Below are positions 54,826 through 63,013 of a stretch of 64,000 nt of DNA, in pieces (position 1 is the first letter of the stretch; each line of letters starts with the position of its first letter). Under the pieces are notes generated by a model. That model was not told the DNA's origin. It worked only from the letters and a program-made list of their open reading frames with translations, and searched no databases. This DNA is from Actinoalloteichus caeruleus DSM 43889 (GTDB lineage: Bacteria; Actinomycetota; Actinomycetes; Mycobacteriales; Pseudonocardiaceae), in contig NZ_AUBJ02000001.1 in NCBI RefSeq assembly GCF_000429185.2, forward strand, positions 558,001 through 622,000, in the 5' to 3' direction. The position numbers and the translations under genes were made by a program.

Positions 54826-56139
54826 ATGGAACCGCTGCGCCTGGCGGACCTGCACGGTTCGCTGGCCGACCCGGTGCTGGCCGCCATGGAGTTCCTCAAC
54901 GAGGTCGCCAACCGGTACCCGGAGGCCGTGTCCTTCGCCCCCGGTCGGCCCTACGAGGAGTTCTTCGACGTCGACGACCTGCACCACCACCTGCGCACCT
55001 TCCACCGGTACCTCGTCGAGGACCGGGGGATGGACGACGCGGGCGCCCGCCGGACGCTGTTCCAGTACGGCCGCACCAAGGGCGTCATCCACGAGTTGAT
55101 CGCCCGCAACCTCGCCGAGGACGAGGGGGTGCGCGTCGACCCGGAGGCGGTGGTGGTCACCGTCGGGGCCCAGGAGGCGATGCTGCTCGCCCTGCGCGCA
55201 CTACGCGCCGACCACCGGGACGTGCTGCTGGCCGTGTCACCGGTGTACGTGGGCATCACGGGCGCGGCGAGGCTGGTGGAGATGCCGGTGCTGCCGGTGC
55301 GGGACGGCGAGGCCGGGGTCGATCTCGACGACCTGGTGGCGGTGGTCCGGCGGGCGCGCCGGGAGGGGCTGCGGCCGCGCGGCCTCTACGTGGTCCCCGA
55401 CTTCGCGAACCCGTCCGGGGCCTGCCTGGACCTCGCGACGCGGCGGGAACTGATCCGCACCGCCGAACGGGAGGACCTGCTGGTCCTGGAGGACAACCCC
55501 TACCGCCTGTTCGGGTCGGCAGACGAACGACCGCCCACGCTGCGGGCGCTCGGCGGAAACCGGGTGATCTCGTTGGGTTCCTACGCCAAGACCGGGTTCC
55601 CCGGCGCCCGCGTGGGCTACGCCGTCGCCGACCAGCCGGTCGACGTCGGCGGCGGGCGCACCGTCCCGTTGGCCGACCAGCTGTCCAGGCTCAAGAGCAT
55701 GGTCACCGTCAACACCCCGCCGGTCGCCCAGGCGGTGATCGGCGGACTGCTCCTCGACCACGGCCTCAGCCTCGTGAAGGCCAACACCCGGGAGATCGAG
55801 GTGTACCGCCGCAACCGGGACCTGGTGCTCGACGGTCTCGCCGCCCGGCTTCCCCGGGCGGCGGAGCTGGGGGTGAGCTGGAACCGGCCCAGCGGGGGCT
55901 TCTTCATCGTCGTGACCGTGCCGTTCCCGGTGGACGACGCCCTGCTGGAGCGGTCCGCGCGCGAACACCGCGTGCTGTGGACGCCGATGCACCACTTCTA
56001 CGGGGACGGCAGGCCGTTGCCGCACCTGCGGCTGTCGGTGAGCCTGCTGACCCCCGAGCGGATCGAGGACGGGCTGGACCGCCTGGCCGCGTTCCTCACC
56101 GAACACGCCGAGGCGGCCCGCGCGGGAGGCGGTCGCTGA
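54826..56139 (+). CDS. nocG: NocG: 4-hydroxyphenylglycine aminotransferase (HpgT-like)
   Basis: A 437-residue fold-type I PLP aminotransferase that converts 4-hydroxyphenylglyoxylate to L-Hpg, with tyrosine as likely amino donor. That also regenerates 4-hydroxyphenylpyruvate for NocF. Seen: VSFAPGRPYEEFFD near the start, VTVGAQEAMLLAL, the PLP-ring region VVPDFANPSGACLD, DNPYRLF, and the Schiff-base lysine K255 in GSYAKTGFPGARVGY. The ATG at 54826 has GGAAGGGG about 7 bases upstream; an ATG at 54820 is too close. It follows nocF by 47 bases, in one unit. Confidence 0.9.
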   Translation: MEPLRLADLHGSLADPVLAAMEFLNEVANRYPEAVSFAPGRPYEEFFDVDDLHHHLRTFHRYLVEDRGMDDAGARRTLFQYGRTKGVIHELIARNLAEDEGVRVDPEAVVVTVGAQEAMLLALRALRADHRDVLLAVSPVYVGITGAARLVEMPVLPVRDGEAGVDLDDLVAVVRRARREGLRPRGLYVVPDFANPSGACLDLATRRELIRTAEREDLLVLEDNPYRLFGSADERPPTLRALGGNRVISLGSYAKTGFPGARVGYAVADQPVDVGGGRTVPLADQLSRLKSMVTVNTPPVAQAVIGGLLLDHGLSLVKANTREIEVYRRNRDLVLDGLAARLPRAAELGVSWNRPSGGFFIVVTVPFPVDDALLERSAREHRVLWTPMHHFYGDGRPLPHLRLSVSLLTPERIEDGLDRLAAFLTEHAEAARAGGGR

Positions 56140-56172
56140 CCGGGCGCACCCGGGGTCGGCGGCGGTACCCGC

Positions 56173-57435
56173 TCAGGCCGCCGCCGACTCCCGGCGCGTC
56201 CCGTGGGAACGCGCCCCGCCCACCGCCAGCCACGCCACCGCGCAGCAGGCGACGAGCACCGGCCAGGGCCACACCGGCCCCCGCGCCAACAGGCTGGTGA
56301 ACAGCACCGGCGCCACCACCATCGCCACACCCCAGGACATCTGGTGCACCCCGAGGTAGCGGCCCCGCATCTCCTCCGGCGCCAGGCGCGCCGCGAACGC
56401 GGAACTCGTCGGCGCGAAGAGCAGCTCCGCCGAGGTGAACACCACGATCCCGAGGAACAGCATGACCAGGGCCGCCGGTGGCGGCAGCAGGGCCGACGCC
56501 CCCAGCACGAGGAAGGACACCGCCCACAGCACCGAGGCCAACCGGAGCACGCCCGTCTCGGCCCGCTTCTCGGTCCACCGGACCACCGGCGGCTGGGCCA
56601 CGACCACCAGCACCGTGTTGACGGTGTACAACGCTCCCGGCAGCCACGCGTGGGCCGGCATCGTCACCCCCACGAAGGCGGGCACCAACAGGATGATCGC
56701 GTACACGGCGACCACGAAGAACGCGTTGGCCACCACCAACAGCGTGAACGGGCGGTCCCGCAGCACCCGCAGGTACCCGCCGGTCGCCCGGGGCCGCGCC
56801 ACCGCCGCGCGCCGACCCGCCAGGGCGTGGGCCTTGGGCCAGGTCCCGATGAGCAGGGCCACGAACAGGTAGATGACCGCGTTGGTCACCGCCAGCGCGT
56901 GGTACCCGATGTCACCGAACCCGACGACCGCCGCGGCGATCATCGCCCCCACACCCAGCGAGGCGTTGCGGGCCGACCGGATCAGCCCGAACCACCTCGG
57001 CTGCTGTTCGATCCCCACCAGGGACACCACCAGGGTTCCCTGGGCGGGCAACCAGGCGCCGTCGGCCCAGTAGATCAACGCCGCCGCCAGCACCAGCTGC
57101 CACGGCGTCTCCACCCACAGGTAGGACACGAAACCGAGGCAGCGCAGCAGGTTGCAGCCCACGATCACGGCCGGCGCGCCGAACCGGTCCACCAGCGGAC
57201 CGCTCAACACCCCGGCCGGAACCCCCGCGAGCGCGGCGATCGACAGCGCGGTACCGATGGCGACCAGGCCGAGGTCGGTGACGGCCAGGAAGTACGGAAT
57301 GGTGAAGGGCAGGAACATGCCACTGCCGAGGCTTTCCACCCCCGCCGAGCCCGCGAGCCGACCCAGTCCCCGCAGCCGAGGGAATCCGAACCGTTCCGCG
57401 CTCCGGGAAATCACCACGGCCGGCAGGATATCCAC
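56173..57435 (-). CDS. nocH: NocH: MFS efflux transporter
   Basis: A 420-residue major-facilitator protein with 12 predicted helices, resembling actinomycete drug exporters of the enterobactin-exporter-like group. Seen: [23 protein letters not shown] in helix 1 (shown in part), a loop [15 protein letters not shown] corresponding to motif A, and a second-half [13 protein letters not shown]. It is the only transporter in the cluster and probably exports the antibiotic. It runs opposite to its neighbours. The GTG at 57435 has no ribosome site; a leaderless message or a later start are both possible. Confidence 0.8.
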   Translation of the reverse strand: MDILPAVVISRSAERFGFPRLRGLGRLAGSAGVESLGSGMFLPFTIPYFLAVTDLGLVAIGTALSIAALAGVPAGVLSGPLVDRFGAPAVIVGCNLLRCLGFVSYLWVETPWQLVLAAALIYWADGAWLPAQGTLVVSLVGIEQQPRWFGLIRSARNASLGVGAMIAAAVVGFGDIGYHALAVTNAVIYLFVALLIGTWPKAHALAGRRAAVARPRATGGYLRVLRDRPFTLLVVANAFFVVAVYAIILLVPAFVGVTMPAHAWLPGALYTVNTVLVVVAQPPVVRWTEKRAETGVLRLASVLWAVSFLVLGASALLPPPAALVMLFLGIVVFTSAELLFAPTSSAFAARLAPEEMRGRYLGVHQMSWGVAMVVAPVLFTSLLARGPVWPWPVLVACCAVAWLAVGGARSHGTRRESAAA

Positions 57436-57519
57436 CGGAAAACAATGTTGACAATGATAACGAAACGAAAAGACGCGTCGTTAGGATGCCGGGAAAAACG
57501 TCTGCGCGGAGGTAGTGGC

Positions 57520-57756
57520 GTGCTGGGAGAAAACGAGGACACCGCCGAGTTCGAGGTCGTCGTCAACGACGAGGAGCAGTATTCCGTGTGGCCGGTCGGA
57601 CGGGAGGTCCCGGCCGGGTGGCGTGCCGTGGGCCAGCGGGGTCCGAAACGGCACTGCCTGGCCTGGATCGACGAGAACTGGACGGACATGCGGCCGCGCG
57701 CCCTCCGCGCGGCGCTCGCCGGCACCGGCACCGCCGGGACGGGAGAGCCGGCTTGA
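57520..57756 (+). CDS. nocI: NocI: MbtH-like protein
   Basis: A 78-residue helper that binds and activates adenylation domains. The family signature is complete: [10 protein letters not shown], the GW pair in PAGWRAVG, and [14 protein letters not shown]. The GTG at 57520 has GGAGG 7-8 bases upstream. NocA or NocB adenylation domains probably need it for activity. Its stop overlaps the TTG of nocJ, so those two are coupled. The short region before it carries TTGACA (57448-57453), a possible -35 without a good partner. Confidence 0.93.
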   Translation: MLGENEDTAEFEVVVNDEEQYSVWPVGREVPAGWRAVGQRGPKRHCLAWIDENWTDMRPRALRAALAGTGTAGTGEPA

Positions 57757-58760
57757 CCGGACCCACCGGCCCACCGCGTGTCCCGCTGATCACCGCCCCG
57801 ACCCGCGTCCAGCGGATCACCGGTGTGGCCCGCCGTCCGATCCACCTCAAACGCGACGACGAGAACTCGCCGGTCTTCGGTGGCTGCAAGACCAGGGCGC
57901 TGGAGTTCGTCCTGGGGGCCGCGTTGGCCGAGGGAGCGACCGCGGTGCTCACCGCGGGCACCGCCGGCTCCAACCACGTCGCCGCGACGGCCCTGCACGC
58001 GGCCGGTCTCGGGCTTCCGGTCACCGCGTTGGTGCTGCCCCAGGAACCCGGCCCGCTGGTGTCCCGGAACCTGCGGCTGGCGCTGGGCGCCGGGGCACGA
58101 CTGGAACCGGTGCCACCAGGGGTGTCGGTGCACCCGGACCGGCGGCGACACCGCGAGGCAGTCGAGGAACTCCGCGCGGGCGGCGCGCGGCCCTTCGTCA
58201 TCCCCTTCGGGGGAGCGGCCCCGGTGGCCGGGAGAGCGCACGCCCTGGCCGGCCGGGAACTCGGCGAGCAGGCGCGCGCCCTGGCCCTGCCCGAACCGCT
58301 GCGGGTGTACCTGCCGGCCGCGTCCACCCTCACCGCGGCGGGGATCGCCGCCGGACTGGCGAGCACCGGCCTGTCGTTCCAGGTCACGGCCGTGGACGTG
58401 GTGGGGGACGCGTCGGTGACCGGACCGGGGTTGGTGGAGCGCGCCCGGGAGGCCGCCGCCGCCCTCGGTGTCGCCCGCGACCAGGTGCGACCCGAGCATC
58501 TCCGACACGTCGACGGGTACTCCGACGCGCCCTACGGGGTGCCGGGCGCCCAGGCGGGGCGCGCCGCCGACCTGCTGCGGGAGGCGGCCGGGGTGGAGGT
58601 CGACGAGTGCTACGGGGCGAAGGCGTTCGCCCGCCTCCTCGCCGAGGTCGACTCCGACGAACCGGGGACCCACCTGTTCTGGCACACCGGCAACACCCGG
58701 TCCGCCCTGGACGTGCCGTCGCGACCCCTGCCCCCCGAACTGGCCCACCACGACCGTTGA
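57753..58760 (+). CDS. nocJ: NocJ: PLP enzyme, ACC-deaminase/D-cysteine desulfhydrase fold
   Basis: A 335-residue fold-type II PLP enzyme. The lysine that binds PLP is in [11 protein letters not shown] (about K47), where many family members have GGNK. Phosphate binding is by [15 protein letters not shown], and the C-terminal part has LFWHTGNT. In the nocardicin cluster this protein is held to invert the homoseryl side chain, isonocardicin to nocardicin, rather than act as a deaminase. It starts at TTG 57753 overlapping the nocI stop (TTGA) with no ribosome site of its own, so it depends on coupled translation. Confidence 0.82.
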   Translation: MTGPTGPPRVPLITAPTRVQRITGVARRPIHLKRDDENSPVFGGCKTRALEFVLGAALAEGATAVLTAGTAGSNHVAATALHAAGLGLPVTALVLPQEPGPLVSRNLRLALGAGARLEPVPPGVSVHPDRRRHREAVEELRAGGARPFVIPFGGAAPVAGRAHALAGRELGEQARALALPEPLRVYLPAASTLTAAGIAAGLASTGLSFQVTAVDVVGDASVTGPGLVERAREAAAALGVARDQVRPEHLRHVDGYSDAPYGVPGAQAGRAADLLREAAGVEVDECYGAKAFARLLAEVDSDEPGTHLFWHTGNTRSALDVPSRPLPPELAHHDR

Positions 58761-59643
58761 CCCCCATCGGAGCCGCACGCGGGGGTCGCCGGCCACCGAC
58801 CTCACCCTGGCGGCGCGGCCCGCCCGAACCCGACCCCGGGGCTGCCCACCCCCTCCCGGCGCGCCGAACACGCCCGCCGAGGAACGTCCCCCGCCCCGAC
58901 GAGCGCGGTCACCGGCACGGGCAGCACCGCCGGCACCGGGCCGCCGGCGGGGCGGGACCCCACCCGCCGCCCGCGCGGGTCCCCGGTCGCCGGAGGCCGG
59001 CGGCTGGCCGCCGCCCGGTCGCCGTCCACCACGGGCGGCCGCGCCCTGTGGCGCGGGAGCGCGGCCGGTAGCACGCGGCCGGCCCGGGCGGCCAGGCCGG
59101 CCCGGCCGCGTCCTGACCGGGGGAGTGGGTCAGGCGCGCGGTGCCGAACCGGAACCCGCCGAGCCGCGCCTCGAACGGAACGCCGACCTGGTCCCCACGG
59201 GGCCAGGCTGGCCGCGCGGGATGGGCTGGACGGGCCTCCCGGCGCGGTCCGGGTCGACCCGGACCGCGCGTTCGTGGCCGGGGCCTCCGGAAGTCCATCG
59301 CCGTGCCGAGGCCGGCCGCCGAACATCCCGACCGGTTCCCGCTCGGTCGCCGGCCGGCCACCAGGGCGGCCGGCGGCGGCACGTCCCCTCACGCATCCCG
59401 GCGCTGTCGATCCACCGTGGCCGGGGCGCGCCGAGGCCATGACCAGCCAACCGCGCGCGCCGGACACCGGGCGGGAACCCCGCCCCACGGGCCCCACCGT
59501 TCGCGTCCCACCGCCGCGCGAGCGGGGCGGACGAGCTCCACCACAGGAGCCGCCCGCGACCCGACCCGTGCGGTCGGGGTGACCAGCCGTCGGGAACTCG
59601 GGTGAAGACCGTTCCCGACGTGCTGGTCACCAGTCGGAGCTGA
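58761..59643. other. Gene-free convergent gap with GC hairpins
   Basis: About 880 bases between nocJ and nocL with no recognisable gene on either strand. Composition is extremely GC-rich and all open frames are proline/arginine-rich. A hairpin with CGCGGCCGG (59074-59082) facing CCGGCCGCG (59102-59110) could terminate transcription from one or both sides. The size is unusual inside an otherwise compact cluster. Confidence 0.45.
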
Positions 59644-60840
59644 TCACCAGGTCACCGGGAGCCGCTGGGGCGATCGCAGCAGCGTCCCCTCCTTCCAGGG
59701 GACGTCCTCGGCGGAGGTGACCAGCCGCAGGTCCGGGAAGCGGGTCAACAACGACGACAGCGCGACCTGGAGCTCTCCCCGCGCCAGCTGAGCGCCGAGG
59801 CAGACGTGCACCCCGCCGCCGAAGGCCAGGTGCGGGTTGGTCTCCCTGGTCAGGTCGAGGACCTCGGGGTCGGAGAACACCCTGTCGTCGCGGTTGGCCG
59901 AGTTGGTGCTGGCCACCACCGCCTCGCCCGCGCGGACCAGGACCTCGCCCAGTTGGACGTCCTCGGTGGCGATGCGGGCGAACGCGCCACCGGATCCCAG
60001 CGGGATGTAGCGCAGGAGTTCCTCCACCGCCGAGGGAACCAGCTCCGGGCGTTCCCTGAGCATCGCCCACTGCTCGGGCCGCGACAGCAGCAGGTAGACG
60101 GAGCTGGCGAACTGGCTCGCGGTGGACTCGTGCCCGCCGACCAGCAGGGTGATGCCGGTCTGCCGCAACTCCTGCTCGGTGAGCCGGTCGTCCTCGTGGG
60201 CGGCGACCAGGACGCTCATCAGGTCGTCCCCGGGCTCCCGCCTGCGCTGCTCGGCCAGTTCGCCCAGGTACTCCTCCAGGCCGGCACGCGCCGCCCTGAC
60301 CTCCTCCCGCGTGTGGGCCGTGGTGGACAGCACCATCGCCGAGAAGTCGCGGAACCGGTGGTGTTCCTCCGGGGGCACGCCGAGCATCTGGGAGATGACC
60401 GACACCGGCAGGGGGAGCGCCAGGCTCTCGACCAGGTCCGAGGGCGGACCGGTGCGCTCGATCTCGTCCAACAGGCCGTCCACGATCTCCTGGGTGCGGG
60501 GGCGGAACTCGCGGACCCGCCGCGCGGTGAAGCCCCGCGCGATCAGTTTCCGCAACCTGCTGTGCTCGGGTGGGTCCATGCTCAGGATCGAGCCCGTGGG
60601 CGCCGCCTCCGGCGTCACCCGGGGGGTGTCCTCCCGCCCGGCCGCGCGGGCCCGGCTGAACCTCGGGTCGGAGAGCACGGTCCTGACGTCGGAGTAGCGG
60701 GTCACCAACCAGCACTCGTCGCCGTAGGGCAACCGCACCCGCATCGCCGGCTGCTCCGCGCGCGACCGCGCGTAGCCGGGATGGATGTCCAGGCGCACCG
60801 GGTCACCGAAGGGGTAGGAATGGGTGTCAACTGTGGTCAC
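59644..60840 (-). CDS. nocL: NocL: cytochrome P450 (oxime-forming)
   Basis: A 398-residue soluble P450. In nocardicin A biosynthesis NocL oxidises the amine of nocardicin C to the oxime. Seen: LSMDPPEHSRLRKLIARGFT (C-helix region), I-helix LLVGGHESTAS with the oxygen-activating pair changed from the usual AGxDT to GGHES, the ExxR motif EELLR, and heme ligand C347 in FGGGVHVCLGAQLARGE. The GTG at 60840 is preferred because GAGGAG is 5 bases before it; a GTG at 60846 overlaps that site. No ferredoxin gene is adjacent within the window. Confidence 0.87.
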   Translation of the reverse strand: MTTVDTHSYPFGDPVRLDIHPGYARSRAEQPAMRVRLPYGDECWLVTRYSDVRTVLSDPRFSRARAAGREDTPRVTPEAAPTGSILSMDPPEHSRLRKLIARGFTARRVREFRPRTQEIVDGLLDEIERTGPPSDLVESLALPLPVSVISQMLGVPPEEHHRFRDFSAMVLSTTAHTREEVRAARAGLEEYLGELAEQRRREPGDDLMSVLVAAHEDDRLTEQELRQTGITLLVGGHESTASQFASSVYLLLSRPEQWAMLRERPELVPSAVEELLRYIPLGSGGAFARIATEDVQLGEVLVRAGEAVVASTNSANRDDRVFSDPEVLDLTRETNPHLAFGGGVHVCLGAQLARGELQVALSSLLTRFPDLRLVTSAEDVPWKEGTLLRSPQRLPVTW

Positions 60841-61286
60841 GAGCACTCCTCGTCAGTTCGGGGAGGGAGCCGTCGGGCCCTCTCCGGGTGGTGGTCGGCG
60901 AACCGGCGGTCGGGGAGCCCCGCCGGGGACCCTGATCACCGCTGGGGTGGTGGCCGGTCGGGACGCGGGGGCACGGCGGGGGTCGCGTTCCCGTTCCTCG
61001 GGGCGGACGAGCCGGCGGCGCACGGCCCGCGAGCCGTCGGAGGCGGCCCCCGTGGGTGGCGGGCACCGGGCCCGGCCGCCGCCGCGCCGCTCGGGAGCCG
61101 GGAACCGCGAGGCCGAGGAGCCCGCCGGGCCGTACGCGACCCGGGACCGAGCCCCGCCTCCGGTGACCCGTTGTGTGTGTGGAGGTGCGAGCACCGCCCG
61201 CTCGGGGCGGGGCAGCAGGCCGGGATCGCGGATGCGCGCGCCAGAACCGAGTTCCTCGTGCTCATCGGACAGGGGACGGCCGCCCG
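60841..61286. other. Gap between nocR and nocL
   Basis: About 450 bases on the downstream side of nocR with no gene I can support. The sequence is proline/arginine-rich in all frames. It should hold the nocL promoter, but no clear boxes are seen. It may include the eroded C-terminal part of a longer AfsR-like nocR. Confidence 0.4.
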
Positions 61287-62963
61287 TCAGTGGCCCACGC
61301 CGTCGGCGAGCCAGCTCGCGGCTCCGCTCGGGGCGGGGGTCCTCGTCCGGGTGCCCCGCTCCATCGGGTCGCCGACGGAGTGCACGGGTCGTCCGACGCC
61401 GGGCAGCGGTGGGCGACCCGCACGGGGAACGGGAGCGGCCGAGCGCTGCCGGCAGTCCCGCGCGCACCCGCCGTCGCCGGCCGTCCACACGCCCCGGTGG
61501 CGCAGTTCGCGCACCATCCTGGGCACGTCCCAGTGCGGCCGGCCCGCCAGGTGCGCCGCGGCGGCCAGCAGCGTCCCGGGAAGTCGCTCGCACAGTTCGA
61601 CGAGCTGGGCGACGGCGTCCGGGTCCCGGGACACCCGTCGCGGTCCCACGATGCCCCTGACCAGGTCGACGGCCTCGTGCCGTCGCAGGCCACCCAGCCA
61701 GAGCGGGACCGTCCCGCACCGGGCGACCAGTTCGCGCAGCGGGTCGCGGGAGGTCACCAGCACGTGGCAGGTGGCGCTGTTCGGCATCAGCGGCCACACC
61801 TGGGCGGCGTTCCGCGCGTCGTCGAGCACCAGCAGCATCCGCCGGTCGGCGACCAGGGTCCGGAACAGCGCGGGCCGCTCCTCCCGGCTCGGTACCCGCT
61901 CGGGGGGAACACCGAGCGAGTGGAGGAGGTGGGAGAGGGCCGTGTACGGGTCGGCCGGGGACCGGTGCGCGTCGTGGCCGCTCAGGTCGACGAAGAGCTG
62001 CCCGTCGGGGAACAGTTCGGCGTTGCGGGCGCCCCACCACACGGCCAGCGCGGTCTTGCCCACCCCACCGGCGCCCACCAGCAACCCGAGCGGTGGCACC
62101 CCGTCCCGGCCAGCCCTGCTCCCCAGGCGGTCCAGCGCGGCCACGGCCTCGTCCCGTCCGACGAAGGCCCGTGTCGCGGCGGGAAGCTGCGCCGGCGGGC
62201 GGTCGACCGGGGGGCCGTCCTCGTCCCGCAGGATGCGTTCGTGCAGGCGTCGCAGCTCGACGCTGGGTTCCAGGCCCAGCTCCTCGACCGACCGCCGCCG
62301 CCACCGGACGAAGGTCTCCAGGGCCGCGACGCGGTGCCCCGACCGGTACTGCGCCATCATCAGCAGCCCGTGCAGGCGGTCCCGGAGCGGGTGCCGTTCG
62401 ACCGCCTCGGCGAGTCCGGCGACGAGTGCCCCCTGCTCTCCCAGACCGAGTCGGAGTTCCGCCTGCTCCTCGTAGGCGGCGAGGATCCTCTCCTCCAGCT
62501 GCGCCGCGGCCTGTTCGGGCACGACCCCGCCGACGTTGGACAGCACGGGTCCGCGTCGCAGCGCCAACGCCTCGTCGTAGCGGCGCACCGCCTGGGCCGC
62601 GTCGCCCGCGCGCGCCCTGGCGTCGGCCACCAACTCCTCGAACACCAGGGTGTCGATGCGGTGTTCGCCCGGGTGCAGGACGTACCCCGGTGCGGCCGTC
62701 TCGATGAGGGTGCCGTGCACCCCGCACGAGCGGAACGTCTTCCGCAACGCGGACACGCAGATGGCGACCTGGGTGCGGCTGCTCGACGGTGGTCTCGCTC
62801 CCCACACCGTCTCCACCAGGCTGTCGACCGACACGACCCGGCCGGCGTTGAGCAGCAGCATCGTCAACACGATCCGCTGACGGGGACCCCCGATCCGGAC
62901 CTGACCACCTGCCGCGTGCACCTCCAGGGGCCCCAGCATGCGGAAATCCAACGTCGTGGACAT
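61287..62963 (-). CDS. nocR: NocR: SARP-family transcriptional activator with P-loop domain
   Basis: A 558-residue Streptomyces-antibiotic-regulatory-protein. Order: winged-helix Trans_reg_C domain (about 1-95; LLLNAGRVVSVDSLVETVWG), BTAD helical domain (about 98-245; YEEQAELRLGLGEQGALV), and an NB-ARC-type ATPase (about 265-480; Walker A GLLVGAGGVGKTAL, Walker B MLLVLDDARNA). The TPR tail of AfsR is missing, and the last 70 residues are low-complexity. The ATG at 62963 has GGAGG 5 bases upstream. The Nocardia NocR is a positive regulator of nocardicin. The 11-bp repeats between nocA and nocF are its likely targets. It follows nocN by 50 bases. Confidence 0.85.
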   Translation of the reverse strand: MSTTLDFRMLGPLEVHAAGGQVRIGGPRQRIVLTMLLLNAGRVVSVDSLVETVWGARPPSSSRTQVAICVSALRKTFRSCGVHGTLIETAAPGYVLHPGEHRIDTLVFEELVADARARAGDAAQAVRRYDEALALRRGPVLSNVGGVVPEQAAAQLEERILAAYEEQAELRLGLGEQGALVAGLAEAVERHPLRDRLHGLLMMAQYRSGHRVAALETFVRWRRRSVEELGLEPSVELRRLHERILRDEDGPPVDRPPAQLPAATRAFVGRDEAVAALDRLGSRAGRDGVPPLGLLVGAGGVGKTALAVWWGARNAELFPDGQLFVDLSGHDAHRSPADPYTALSHLLHSLGVPPERVPSREERPALFRTLVADRRMLLVLDDARNAAQVWPLMPNSATCHVLVTSRDPLRELVARCGTVPLWLGGLRRHEAVDLVRGIVGPRRVSRDPDAVAQLVELCERLPGTLLAAAAHLAGRPHWDVPRMVRELRHRGVWTAGDGGCARDCRQRSAAPVPRAGRPPLPGVGRPVHSVGDPMERGTRTRTPAPSGAASWLADGVGH

Positions 62964-63013
62964 CGAGCCTCCGAATCGCAGTACGACGGTGCCGTTCGGA
63001 ACCGAGGCGGTCG

